Source of the DNA: Flavobacterium collinsii
Lineage (GTDB): Bacteria; Bacteroidota; Bacteroidia; Flavobacteriales; Flavobacteriaceae
Assembly (NCBI RefSeq): GCF_902804485.1
Contig: NZ_CADCST010000098.1
Location: 1-64,000 of the forward strand
Direction: 5' to 3'
Length of the DNA: 64,000 bases
The notes under the pieces: generated by a model
The model's input: only the letters and a program-made list of their open reading frames with translations
The model's database searches: none
Told to the model about the DNA's origin: nothing
In this document: positions 52,157 to 61,610 of the stretch, one piece after another
How the letters are laid out: each line of letters begins with the position of its first letter
Numbering within the stretch: the stretch's first letter is position 1
Program-made: the position numbers and the translations under genes

Positions 52157-55132
52157 TTATGCATGATTGTGCTTGTCTTCGATTGTGTGTTTATCATCAC
52201 TTGAAATTGTATCAACCAATACTGGTGTAGCAATAAATAATGATGAATAAGTTCCTACCACAATACCAATCAACATTGCAAAGATAAACCCTCTGATAGA
52301 TTCTCCACCAAAGATAAACATCGTTAACAATACAATGATCATCATTAATGACGTATTCAACGTTCTTGATAATGTAGTGTTAATAGAAGCGTTTACGATA
52401 TCTTCAAAACTTCCTTTACGGTTTCCGATGATGAACTCTCTAATTCTATCAAATACAATTACAGTATCATTCATAGAGTAACCAATTACAGTAAGGATAG
52501 CCGCAATAAAGTGCTGATCCATTTCCATGTGGAAAGGCATGAATTTGTAGCATAAAGAGTAGATTCCTAATACAAAAATAACGTCGTGTGCTACCGCTGC
52601 AATTGCACCTAATGAATATTGCCATTTACGGAAAGAGATCATTAAGTATAAGAAAATAACTGCCATTGCACCTAATACAGCCCAGTAAGAGTTTGTTTTA
52701 ATATCTTCAGAAATAGAAGCTCCAACTTTAGATTGCTGTACAACTCCAATTTTCTTACCATCAAATGAGTTGATGAATTTTTCATAAGAAGTATTAGGGA
52801 AATATTTCGCTAACGACTTGTATAAAATTTGATTCACTTCTTCATCAATAGCTACACCATCTTCTTTAATTTTATATTTAGTTGTGATTTTCAACTGATC
52901 ATCATCACCTAAAATTTTAGCTTCAACAGGTGTACCAAAAGAAGCAGATAATTCATCTGATACTACAGTAGCATCAATTGGTTTTTCAAATTTCACCTGG
53001 AATGTTCTTCCTCCAACAAAATCAACACCTTCATCTAATCCGTTTACGAAGAAGATAGAAACTAAACTAACTACAACTACAATTGAAGAGAAGATGTAAG
53101 TGAATTTCTTAATCTTAATAAAGTCAAAGTGGAAGTTTGTAAACCAGTTTTTAGTAATGTTTGTAGAGAATGTTAAATCTCCTTTTCCAGCAATGTTTCT
53201 ATCAATAAAAATTCTAGCAATAAAGATTGAAGTAAACAATGAAGTTACGATACCAATCAATAATGTTAAAGCAAAACCTTTAATTGGTCCTGTACCAAAA
53301 ATGAATAAGATTGCACCAGTTAAAACGTGAGTAACGTTTGCGTCGATAATAGAACGCATTGCTCCATGCCATCCGTAAGAAGCTACAACTGCTTCTGACA
53401 ATGATTTTCCTTCACGTAATTCTTCTTTAGCTCTTTCAAATATAATGATGTTCGCATCTACCGCCGTACCTAATGTTAATACGATACCTGCAATACCTGG
53501 CAATGTTAATACAAAACCAAAACTTGCCATAATTCCAAACAAGAAAAGTAAGTTCAATAATAAGGCAAGGTTAGCATACCAACCTGCTTTACCATAATAG
53601 AACACCATCCATAAACAAACTAATAAAAATCCTAATACAGAAGAAATTGTACCTGCATCAATTGCAGCCTGACCTAAAGATGGTCCTACAACTGTTGACT
53701 GAATAATATCTGCAGAAGCTGGTAATTTACCTGCGTTTAATACGTTAGCTAAATCTTTAGTTTCAGCTACATCAAAAGAACCTGTAATTTCAGATCTTCC
53801 TCCTGCAATCGGTCCACTTGTAACACCTGGCGCAGAGTAAACAATATTATCTAAAACAATAGCAATATATCCTTTTTGAGAGAATGCTCTTCCTGTTAAT
53901 TCTTCCCAAACTTTAGCTCCCTGGCTGTTCATTTGCATAGAAACAGCTGGTTTTCCTAATTGGTCAAATGTATCTTTTGCATCTGTAACAACACCACCGC
54001 TCATTGCAGGAACATTGTCTCTGTTTCCTTTTAAAGCATATAATTCAACTGCTTCAATATCTTTTCCTTTTGCATCTTTGATCGTAGTTGGTTTACTCCA
54101 AACAAATTTTGCATTGTGTTGATCAGCACCCAATAAAATTCTGATGTCAGCTCTTTTAAAATAATTGTTTACAGTAGCTGTATCTTTAGGAGCAAAGTAT
54201 CCTAAAACTGGTCCACCACCCTGACCTAACATTTTGTCAAATAATGGGTTGTTTCCTTTTTTAGTATCTACTGAATCTTTAGCGTTATCAGTCAATAAAG
54301 CATTTAATGAATCTTTAACGACAGCTTTAGTCTCTGTTTTTTTGATTTCAGTCTTTTTCAGAGCTTCGTTAGTCGCTACTAAAAAGTTACCGATTTCTTC
54401 AATTTTAAAAGTTTCCCAAAACTCTAACTGAGCTTTTCCTCCTAATAATTTTTTGATTCTATCTACATCCTTAGCCCCCGGAAGCTCTACCAAGATTCTT
54501 CCAGTTTCTCCTAATTTTTGGATGTTTGGTTGCGTTACACCAAATTTGTCGATACGCTCTCTAAGTACTTTGTAAGCACTTTCGATAGACTCATCTACTT
54601 TTTTCTTAATTACTTTTTGAACTTGTGCGTCAGACATTTGAAAATCTACACCACCTTCTCCTTGTAAACTTCTATTTGCAAAAATGTCAGGTGAAGCTAA
54701 TTTCACAGTTCCTTTTGAGTTAGCCTCAAAAGCTTCGAAGAACTTATTTAAATAGGTTTTGTTTCCTTCTAAATTTGCAGTTGCATCAGCTAATGATTTA
54801 TTAAATACCGGATTTTTAGAATTGTTTGCTAATCCTTTCAAAACGTCTTTAACAGAAATTTGAAGAATCACGTTGATTCCTCCTTCTAAGTCAAGACCTT
54901 TGTTAAGTTGTTTGTTTTTTACTTCGTTATAAGTAAAATCAGTAAAACCAAGGTTTAACACTTTTTCTTTTCCAATAGAATCTAAGTATTTTAATTCTTT
55001 ATCAGGATTATCTCCTGCAAAAGCTTTAGCTTCACTTTTGACACTATTGGCCACAAAAGTGAACGAGAGTTGGTAAATACTTACCAATGCAAATAGAATT
55101 GCGAAAAATTTAATAAGTCCTTTATTCTGCAT
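52157..55132 (-). CDS. secDF: protein translocase subunit SecDF (fused)
   Basis: 991 aa. The SecD half begins VANSVKSEAKAFAGDNPDKE and has LDLEGGINVILQ, then VELPGAKDVDRIKKLLGGKAQLEF, a long insert, VLDNIVYSAPGVTSGPI, and TVDANIIIFERAKEELREG. The SecF half has DEGVDFVGGRTFQVKFEKP and MNDTVIVFDRIREF. Twelve membrane helices are expected. It pulls proteins through SecYEG from the periplasmic side using the proton gradient. Fusion of SecD and SecF is the standard form in this phylum. It is a lone gene with its own promoter and terminator. Confidence 0.97.
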   Translation of the reverse strand: MQNKGLIKFFAILFALVSIYQLSFTFVANSVKSEAKAFAGDNPDKELKYLDSIGKEKVLNLGFTDFTYNEVKNKQLNKGLDLEGGINVILQISVKDVLKGLANNSKNPVFNKSLADATANLEGNKTYLNKFFEAFEANSKGTVKLASPDIFANRSLQGEGGVDFQMSDAQVQKVIKKKVDESIESAYKVLRERIDKFGVTQPNIQKLGETGRILVELPGAKDVDRIKKLLGGKAQLEFWETFKIEEIGNFLVATNEALKKTEIKKTETKAVVKDSLNALLTDNAKDSVDTKKGNNPLFDKMLGQGGGPVLGYFAPKDTATVNNYFKRADIRILLGADQHNAKFVWSKPTTIKDAKGKDIEAVELYALKGNRDNVPAMSGGVVTDAKDTFDQLGKPAVSMQMNSQGAKVWEELTGRAFSQKGYIAIVLDNIVYSAPGVTSGPIAGGRSEITGSFDVAETKDLANVLNAGKLPASADIIQSTVVGPSLGQAAIDAGTISSVLGFLLVCLWMVFYYGKAGWYANLALLLNLLFLFGIMASFGFVLTLPGIAGIVLTLGTAVDANIIIFERAKEELREGKSLSEAVVASYGWHGAMRSIIDANVTHVLTGAILFIFGTGPIKGFALTLLIGIVTSLFTSIFIARIFIDRNIAGKGDLTFSTNITKNWFTNFHFDFIKIKKFTYIFSSIVVVVSLVSIFFVNGLDEGVDFVGGRTFQVKFEKPIDATVVSDELSASFGTPVEAKILGDDDQLKITTKYKIKEDGVAIDEEVNQILYKSLAKYFPNTSYEKFINSFDGKKIGVVQQSKVGASISEDIKTNSYWAVLGAMAVIFLYLMISFRKWQYSLGAIAAVAHDVIFVLGIYSLCYKFMPFHMEMDQHFIAAILTVIGYSMNDTVIVFDRIREFIIGNRKGSFEDIVNASINTTLSRTLNTSLMMIIVLLTMFIFGGESIRGFIFAMLIGIVVGTYSSLFIATPVLVDTISSDDKHTIEDKHNHA

Positions 55133-55259
55133 TATTACTAAAAATTAATTATTTTTTATTGTTTGTTTTTGTTTTAAAGTCCCATAGAATAAGCCCTGAT
55201 ATGATTTTTAAGAACTAAAAAATCAAGATCACGAATTACAACATTTTTTTTAACCCGAG

Positions 55260-55290
55260 CAAATATATAATTAACGAAAAGATTAACCAA
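55260..55290 (-). promoter_or_regulatory. promoter of secDF (minus strand)
   Basis: On the minus strand, TTG (55290-55288) and TATATTTG (55267-55260) with a 20-base spacer. Transcription would begin near 55254, giving a ~120-base leader before the secDF start at 55132. Confidence 0.6.
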
Positions 55291-55310
55291 TTTATTTATT
55301 AATTAATCTC

Positions 55311-55340
55311 AAAAAAAAGACTGCAAAAGTGCAGCCTTTT
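55311..55340 (-). terminator. terminator of mdh
   Basis: CTGCA / TGCAG stem with an AAAG loop; on the minus strand it is extended by AAAAGG/TCTTTT pairs and a T8 run. Confidence 0.8.
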
Positions 55341-55359
55341 CCTCTTTTTACGAAATTCG

Positions 55360-56295
55360 TTATACTAAAATCGATTTTAAAGCGTCATTCATGCTTCTCA
55401 CCGCATCTGCACTTTTCGCAAATAAGGCTTTTTCATGATCATTTAACTGAATGTCTAATATTTCTTCCACTCCGTTTTTACCAATTATACAAGGTACACC
55501 TATACAGATATCATTTTGCCCATACTCTCCTTCAACAAAAACAGAGCAGGCGATCATTTTTTTCTGATCATTCAAAATACTATCTACCAGATAAGCTACA
55601 GAAGCCCCAGGTGCATACCATGCTGACGTTCCCAAAAGACCTGTAAGTGTGGCTCCTCCAACCATTGTATCGGCAGCTACTTTTTGCAATACTTCTTCTG
55701 AAAGAAATTCAGTTACGGGAATTCCGTTATAAGATGCCAGACGGGTTAATGGAATCATAGTCGTATCACCATGTCCTCCAATAACCATTGCCGAGATATC
55801 GTTTGCCGGTTTATCTAAAGCTAATGAAAGATAAGTTCTAAAACGAGAACTATCTAACGCTCCACCCATACCAATAATTCTGTTTTTTGGTACTCCTGTC
55901 GATTTCAATGCCAAATACGTCATCGTATCCATTGGGTTAGAAACCACAACTATTATAGTGTCCGGAGAATACTTCAGTACGTTTTCGGCAACTGTTTTTA
56001 CAATTCCTGCATTTATACCTATTAATTCTTCACGGGTCATTCCTGGTTTTCTTGGAATTCCAGATGTAATAACTACTACATCACTTCCGGCAGTTTTAGA
56101 ATAATCATTGGTCACCCCAGATACTTTGGTATTAAAACCTGTATTTGTGGCACATTGCATAATATCCAACGCTTTCCCTTCGGCAAAACCTTCTTTAATA
56201 TCCAACAACACTACTTCGCTCGCAATTCCTCTATAAGAAATAACATCTGCACATGTAGCTCCAACATTTCCTGCTCCTACAATGGTAACTTTCAT
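55360..56295 (-). CDS. mdh: malate dehydrogenase
   Basis: 311 aa of the LDH-like MDH type. GAGNVGATCAD (7-17) binds NAD, the acidic LLDIKEG follows, and SGIPRKPGMTREEL carries the Arg that selects dicarboxylates (malate) over lactate. GGHGDTTM includes the catalytic His. It converts malate to oxaloacetate in the TCA cycle. It sits as a single gene between secDF and gyrB. Confidence 0.97.
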   Translation of the reverse strand: MKVTIVGAGNVGATCADVISYRGIASEVVLLDIKEGFAEGKALDIMQCATNTGFNTKVSGVTNDYSKTAGSDVVVITSGIPRKPGMTREELIGINAGIVKTVAENVLKYSPDTIIVVVSNPMDTMTYLALKSTGVPKNRIIGMGGALDSSRFRTYLSLALDKPANDISAMVIGGHGDTTMIPLTRLASYNGIPVTEFLSEEVLQKVAADTMVGGATLTGLLGTSAWYAPGASVAYLVDSILNDQKKMIACSVFVEGEYGQNDICIGVPCIIGKNGVEEILDIQLNDHEKALFAKSADAVRSMNDALKSILV

Positions 56296-56324
56296 ATTTT
56301 ATACTTTATCGGTTATTAATTAAT

Positions 56325-56396
56325 TTGTTTGTGTATTTGATAAATCGACAATTCGTTTAATCATTTAAGTAAATTTAAACAATTAAACGAATTGAT
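56325..56396. repeat. GTTTAATCGTT-type palindromic repeat, site 4
   Basis: Inverted arms CAATTCGTTTAAT (56349-56361) and ATTAAACGAATTG (56382-56394), both perfect 13-mers, with a TTTGTTTGTGTATTTGATAAATCG leader. It lies between mdh and gyrB and resembles sites 1-3. Confidence 0.6.
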
Positions 56397-56408
56397 GATT
56401 ATAATTTA

Positions 56409-58349
56409 TTACGCATCGATATTAGCGTAAACTGCATTTTTCTCGATAAATTCTCTACGTGGCGGCACTTCATCCCCCATCAACATAGAGAAAACTCTGT
56501 CGGCTTCAGCCAGACTATCAATTGTTACCTGACGTAAAGTTCTGAAGTTCGGATCCATTGTTGTTTCCCACAATTGTTCCGCGTTCATCTCTCCAAGACC
56601 TTTATAACGCTGAATCGCAGCACTTCCTCCCATTCTCTCATTGGCCTGATCGCGTTGAACATCATTCCATGCATATTCTTTTTTGTTTCCTTTTTTAACT
56701 AAGTATAAAGGCGGTGCAGCGATATAAACGTGACCTTCTTCGATCAACTCTTTCATGAAACGGAAGAAGAATGTTAATATTAAGGTAGAAATGTGACTAC
56801 CATCGACATCCGCATCACACATGATGATTACTTTATGATATCTTAGTTTTTCAAGATTTAAGGCTTTACTATCTTCTGCTGTACCAACGGTAACTCCTAA
56901 AGCGGTAAAGATGTTACGAATCTCCTCATTTTCGAATACTTTATGATGCATCGCTTTTTCAACGTTTAGAATCTTACCACGTAATGGCAAAATCGCCTGA
57001 AAGTTACGATCACGACCTTGTTTCGCAGTTCCACCTGCCGAATCTCCCTCGACTAAGTAAACCTCACATCTTGCAGGATCCTGCTCAGAACAATCTGATA
57101 ATTTTCCCGGTAATCCACCGCCACCCATAACAGTTTTACGCTGTACCATTTCACGGGCTTTTTTAGCAGCGTGACGTGCCTGAGCAGCTAAAATTACTTT
57201 CTGGATAATGATTCGGGCATCATTTGGATTTTCTTCCAAATAGTTTTCCAACATTTCACCAACAGCCTGAGAAACCGGAGAAACTACTTCTCTGTTTCCT
57301 AATTTTGTTTTGGTCTGACCTTCGAATTGAGGCTCTGCAACTTTTACCGAAATAATAGCCGTTAATCCTTCACGGAAGTCATCTCCTGCAATTTCGAATT
57401 TCAATTTATCCAACATTCCGGATGCATCTGCATATTTTTTCAGGGTTCTTGTTAAACCACTTCTAAAACCTTGTAAATGCGTTCCTCCTTCGTGTGTATT
57501 AATATTATTTACGTAAGAGAAAATGTTCTCTGTATAACTTGTATTGTAAATCAAAGCAACCTCAACCGGAATTTCACCTTTTTCGTGATCCATGCTGATT
57601 ACATGAGAAATAATTGGCTCACGGTTACCATCTAAATAACGAATGTATTCTTTAAGACCTTCATCTGAATGGAATACTTCACTTTTAAACTCTCCTTTTT
57701 CATCTACTTCTCTTTTGTCCGTAAAGGTAATTGTGATTCCTTTGTTTAAGAAAGAAAGCTCACGCATACGAGCGGATAAAGTATCATAAGAGAACTCTGT
57801 AGTTTGAGTAAAGATGGTGTTATCAGGGTAAAATGTCTGACGTGTACCCCTTTTATCTGTTTCTCCGATTTGTTTTACCGGATATAATGATTTTCCTCTT
57901 TCGTACTCCTGTTCGTAGATTTTTCCTTCTCTAAAAACGGTAGACTTCATATGAACGGAAAGGGCATTTACAACCGAAACCCCAACCCCGTGCAAACCTC
58001 CGGAAACTTTGTAAGAATCTTTATCAAATTTACCACCGGCACCAATTTTAGTCATTACTACCTCAAGTGCCGAAACACCTTCTTTTTTATGTAAATCAAC
58101 TGGAATACCACGACCGTTATCTTCAACTGTTACTGATCCGTCTTCGTTTATTGCAACACCAATGGTATCACAATGTCCTCCCATCGCCTCATCAATAGAG
58201 TTATCAACAACCTCATAAACCAAATGATGTAGCCCTCGAACCCCCACATCTCCAATATACATCGATGGACGCATTCTTACGTGCTCCATTCCTTCTAATG
58301 CCTGAATACTATCTGCTGAATAATTGTTCTTCTTGATTTCTTCGCTCAT
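56409..58349 (-). CDS. gyrB: DNA gyrase subunit B
   Basis: 646 aa. N-terminal GHKL ATPase: EVVDNSIDEAMGG, EDNGRGIPVD and SGGLHGVGVSVVNALS; transducer with NTHEGGTHLQGF. TOPRIM: LVEGDSAGGTAKQGRDR, PLRGKILNVEKA and CDADVDGSHI. C-terminal RYKGLGEMNAEQLWETTMDP and PPRREFIEKNA. Length is that of the short GyrB form. With GyrA it introduces negative supercoils. No DnaA/gyrA neighbours are seen here. Confidence 0.98.
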   Translation of the reverse strand: MSEEIKKNNYSADSIQALEGMEHVRMRPSMYIGDVGVRGLHHLVYEVVDNSIDEAMGGHCDTIGVAINEDGSVTVEDNGRGIPVDLHKKEGVSALEVVMTKIGAGGKFDKDSYKVSGGLHGVGVSVVNALSVHMKSTVFREGKIYEQEYERGKSLYPVKQIGETDKRGTRQTFYPDNTIFTQTTEFSYDTLSARMRELSFLNKGITITFTDKREVDEKGEFKSEVFHSDEGLKEYIRYLDGNREPIISHVISMDHEKGEIPVEVALIYNTSYTENIFSYVNNINTHEGGTHLQGFRSGLTRTLKKYADASGMLDKLKFEIAGDDFREGLTAIISVKVAEPQFEGQTKTKLGNREVVSPVSQAVGEMLENYLEENPNDARIIIQKVILAAQARHAAKKAREMVQRKTVMGGGGLPGKLSDCSEQDPARCEVYLVEGDSAGGTAKQGRDRNFQAILPLRGKILNVEKAMHHKVFENEEIRNIFTALGVTVGTAEDSKALNLEKLRYHKVIIMCDADVDGSHISTLILTFFFRFMKELIEEGHVYIAAPPLYLVKKGNKKEYAWNDVQRDQANERMGGSAAIQRYKGLGEMNAEQLWETTMDPNFRTLRQVTIDSLAEADRVFSMLMGDEVPPRREFIEKNAVYANIDA

Positions 58350-58704
58350 ATAATTTATTCTAAAAAATGTATTTATTGTCTAACACGCAAATATATAAAA
58401 ACGCAAATTATATATCCGTTAAATTACCATTTAAAGAGGGTAAGTTATTAACACAATTGTCTTAAAAACCGAAAAATAGACCTAAAGGCAGGCTTAAATT
58501 CCAATTTTCTTAAATTACAAATTACAAAAATAAGAATGTGGTAAAAAAATGATTTTATAAAACCTAAATTACAAAAACTCTATTTTTAAAACCGTATAAA
58601 AAAAACCGAAATAACACTATAAAATGCATTTCGGTTTCTATGAATTTAAAACTCCATAAATTGGAATTTAGAATTTGGAATTTTTACATTAGATTTTCTA
58701 AGCT
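58350..58704. other. gyrB leader and M16 terminator region, no gene
   Basis: AT-rich, noncoding. TATATTTG on the minus strand (58395-58388) is a possible -7 box for gyrB. The terminator of the M16 gene lies at 58602-58638. The short GGAATTTAGAATTTGGAATTTT near 58664 is a frequent low-complexity motif. Confidence 0.5.
58602..58638 (-). terminator. terminator of the M16 peptidase gene
   Basis: AAACCGAAAT / ATTTCGGTTT stem with a 14-base loop; on the minus strand GGTTTTTTTTA follows, about 70 bases after the M16 stop codon. Confidence 0.8.
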
Positions 58705-61440
58705 TTATTGTTTTTTATTAAAATCTCCTGCATAAATGGAAGTCATTTTATCTAAGCTCAAATACTTTTTCACCACAGAATTTACCTCTTCCACTTTTAA
58801 TGCTTTTACTTTACTTTCAAGAGCGTCATAATCTTCCAAAGGAATTCCGTATTGCAAATAAGTATTAGTCAAAGTCATTAAAGTTCCGTCATCGCCTAAT
58901 CTGGTTTTTCTTTCATTTAACCAGCTTACCAGGTTTGATTTTAATTCTTCGGCTGTAAAACCATCTTTTAACGCTTTAGCAATCTCCTCTTTTGCAGCAA
59001 CCTCAACTGCACTTTTTTTCGTTGGGTTTAAAAACGCATAATAAGCCCAATACGCAACATCATTTGTAATCGGTACATTTACAAAAGATCCCGCTCCATA
59101 ACTGATTCCTTCTTTTTCTCTCAATCGCATTGGTATTCTGGCACTCAAAAATCCTCCACTTCCTAAAATTTCATTTGCCATCACAAATGCAGGGTATTCA
59201 GCATCTTTCTGATTCATTTTAAAACTAATTTTTCCTACCGCAACGGCATTTTCCTTATCCGGGGTAATGTAATCTTTATCTGCTTTCTGAGTTTCGAAAT
59301 AAGTAGGCAATGCTCTTTCATATTTCGATTTGGAATTCCATTTTCCAAAAGTGCTCTCTAAAATCTGAGCTGTCGATTTAGCCTCTAAATCTCCTACCAC
59401 AGTTCCAACTCCGTTGTTTCCTCCTAAAATATTTTTATAGAAATCAACAATTTCTGTTTGCTTTATCTTTTTATAAGCATCAATTTGCTCCTGAACAGTT
59501 GCCGTATAAAAAATACTTTCTTTAGGATATTTTGACGTTTGTCTTGAAAGCTCTATAAATGCTACAGAACGAGGATCATTTAAACTCGATTCTAAGTACG
59601 TGTTGTATTCGCTAATCGTTTTGGTTAGCTCATTTTGCGGAAAAGTAGCATTAACCAGCAAATCTCCTAAAATGTCCATCACTTCTTTAAAACTTTCTTT
59701 ATAAGTATTAACATCTACTGATAATGTTTGTCCCGAAAAATCAAAATACAAACTTGATTTTAATTGATCCAAACGATCACTGATTTGTTCTTTTGTTCTG
59801 GTACTTGTACCCGTTTTTAACAATTGAGCCAAAATAGCCCCCACATCTGATTTTCCTGACAAATCTTTTTCATTACTTACCGGAAATTTAAAACTTGCCT
59901 GAACTTTTCCTCCTTTAATTTCTTTTTTAATCAAGCCATATTTTGCGCCATTACCAAGTTTTCCTTCTGCAAAATTTTGCTTTAAATTCTTGATCGAAGC
60001 TTCAAATGGAGCCGCTTCTTTTTCAAGTGCTTTTCCTTTATAATCCTTAGTAAAGGCCAACAATTGTTCGTCTGTATATTCTGCCGGCCTAACTCTTTGC
60101 TCGTCTTTTGAAGGAATAAATACTCCAACAGTTCTGTTATTGCTTCTAAAATATTTCTCGGCAACTCTTTGTATATCTTCTTTCGTTAGATTTTCGATTG
60201 CATCCCTGTACAAAAACCCTAGTCTATAATCTCCTGCCCCAATAATTTCTGTAAGATTAATAGCAAAGGAAACGGTGTTATTTTTTACACTCTCAATTTG
60301 TTTGATGATTTTAGCCTTAGCCCTGCTTACATCTTCGTCTGTATATTTGGTCGATCCTATTTTATCCAGTTCGGCTCTCACTAATTCTTTTGTTGCTACA
60401 ACATCTTTATCATTAGGAACTGCTACTCCAAAGTACACAAAACTGGCATCTCTGGTAGTTGGCTGCCAATAATAAATACTGGATACTTTTTGAGTTTCAA
60501 CTAACGTTTTATATAGGTAACCTGATGGATCAGCCGTTAAAATTTCACCCAAAGCATCAATAGCAGCGTAATCTTTATCTGCGTAAGCCGCAGTATGGTA
60601 TAAAGCTCCAATATTTTTACTGTCACCCGCTCTTTTCAACTCAACATATTTTTCACCGTCCTGGGCCGGTTCTATAGTATAAGTTTTATCCAAAACTCTT
60701 TTAGGTTTCGGAATACCTCCAAAATACTGCCCTACGTATTGCAAAGCCTTTTTCTCATCAAATTTTCCGGCAATTATTAAAGTTGAATTGTCCGGTTGAT
60801 AATACTTTTCGTAGAAAACTCGTAATGTTTTTGCCTTTACACGCTCGATATCTTCCTTACTTCCAATGGTGCTTTTTCCGTAATTATGCCACAAATAAGC
60901 CGCAGAAAGTACCCTTTCCTGCAAAACACCGTCAGGGTTGTTTTCTCCTATCTCAAACTCGTTTCTAACAACAGAAAACTCTTTGTCTAAATCTGTTTGT
61001 AAAATGGTCGCATTGATCATTCGGTCTGCTTCCATTTCAATACTCCACTTTAGATTTTCATCATTGGATGGAAAAACTTCATAATAATTGGTACGATCTA
61101 ACCAGGTAGTCCCGTTGGCAGATCCTCCTTTTTCAGAGAGCATTTTTTTAATGTCTCCCAAATTCTTGGTGCTTTTAAAAAGCATGTGCTCTAATAAGTG
61201 AGCCATCCCTTTCTCGCCGTAACCTTCGTTTCTGGACCCCACATTGTAAACGATATTCACCACCATATTACTTTGTGAAGCATCCGGAATTAAAAGAACT
61301 TTCAATCCGTTATTCAAGGAATATTCTTTTACTCCTTCAACATTTTTGATATATTTTGGCACATCGGTTTTTTGTGCATAAACAGCACTTAACGACGCAA
61401 ATGAGCAGCATAAAATACTACTAAACAATAAATTTCTCAT
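58705..61440 (-). CDS. M16 family zinc metallopeptidase, two-domain
   Basis: 911 aa with signal peptide 1-22 (LSAVYAQ). The inverted zinc motif is H81-L-L-E-H85, with E161 in NEFEIGEN as third ligand, all in the first M16 half. The second half (about 480-911; KTGTSTRTKEQISDRLDQLKSS, LGSGGFLSARIPMRLREKEGISYGAGS) is an inactive partner with the conserved Arg-Tyr pair. Such periplasmic pitrilysin-like enzymes cut small peptides held in a closed chamber. It is a single gene upstream of gyrB, with TATATTTG at 61484-61477 as its likely -7 element. Confidence 0.93.
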   Translation of the reverse strand: MRNLLFSSILCCSFASLSAVYAQKTDVPKYIKNVEGVKEYSLNNGLKVLLIPDASQSNMVVNIVYNVGSRNEGYGEKGMAHLLEHMLFKSTKNLGDIKKMLSEKGGSANGTTWLDRTNYYEVFPSNDENLKWSIEMEADRMINATILQTDLDKEFSVVRNEFEIGENNPDGVLQERVLSAAYLWHNYGKSTIGSKEDIERVKAKTLRVFYEKYYQPDNSTLIIAGKFDEKKALQYVGQYFGGIPKPKRVLDKTYTIEPAQDGEKYVELKRAGDSKNIGALYHTAAYADKDYAAIDALGEILTADPSGYLYKTLVETQKVSSIYYWQPTTRDASFVYFGVAVPNDKDVVATKELVRAELDKIGSTKYTDEDVSRAKAKIIKQIESVKNNTVSFAINLTEIIGAGDYRLGFLYRDAIENLTKEDIQRVAEKYFRSNNRTVGVFIPSKDEQRVRPAEYTDEQLLAFTKDYKGKALEKEAAPFEASIKNLKQNFAEGKLGNGAKYGLIKKEIKGGKVQASFKFPVSNEKDLSGKSDVGAILAQLLKTGTSTRTKEQISDRLDQLKSSLYFDFSGQTLSVDVNTYKESFKEVMDILGDLLVNATFPQNELTKTISEYNTYLESSLNDPRSVAFIELSRQTSKYPKESIFYTATVQEQIDAYKKIKQTEIVDFYKNILGGNNGVGTVVGDLEAKSTAQILESTFGKWNSKSKYERALPTYFETQKADKDYITPDKENAVAVGKISFKMNQKDAEYPAFVMANEILGSGGFLSARIPMRLREKEGISYGAGSFVNVPITNDVAYWAYYAFLNPTKKSAVEVAAKEEIAKALKDGFTAEELKSNLVSWLNERKTRLGDDGTLMTLTNTYLQYGIPLEDYDALESKVKALKVEEVNSVVKKYLSLDKMTSIYAGDFNKKQ

Positions 61441-61476
61441 AGGTAATTTTAAATAAGGTTAGTTTTTAATGGTAAC

Positions 61477-61484
61477 CAAATATA
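61477..61484 (-). promoter_or_regulatory. probable -7 box for the M16 gene
   Basis: TATATTTG on the minus strand, 37 bases before the start codon. No good -33 partner was found. Confidence 0.45.
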
Positions 61485-61544
61485 ATATTTTTCCTAAACA
61501 GGATGCGTCGTAATTAACTTAGTTTTTAGAAATTTAGATCTTAA

Positions 61545-61586
61545 AAAAAATCCGGAAGTACATTTGACATGTCTTTCCGGATTTTA
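61545..61586 (-). terminator. terminator of the 61611 asparagine synthetase gene
   Basis: AAATCCGGAA / TTCCGGATTT stem with an 18-base loop, extended by A8/T8 on the minus strand. Confidence 0.85.
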
Positions 61587-61610
61587 TGTTTTATTTCCAA
61601 GTTTCAAATT

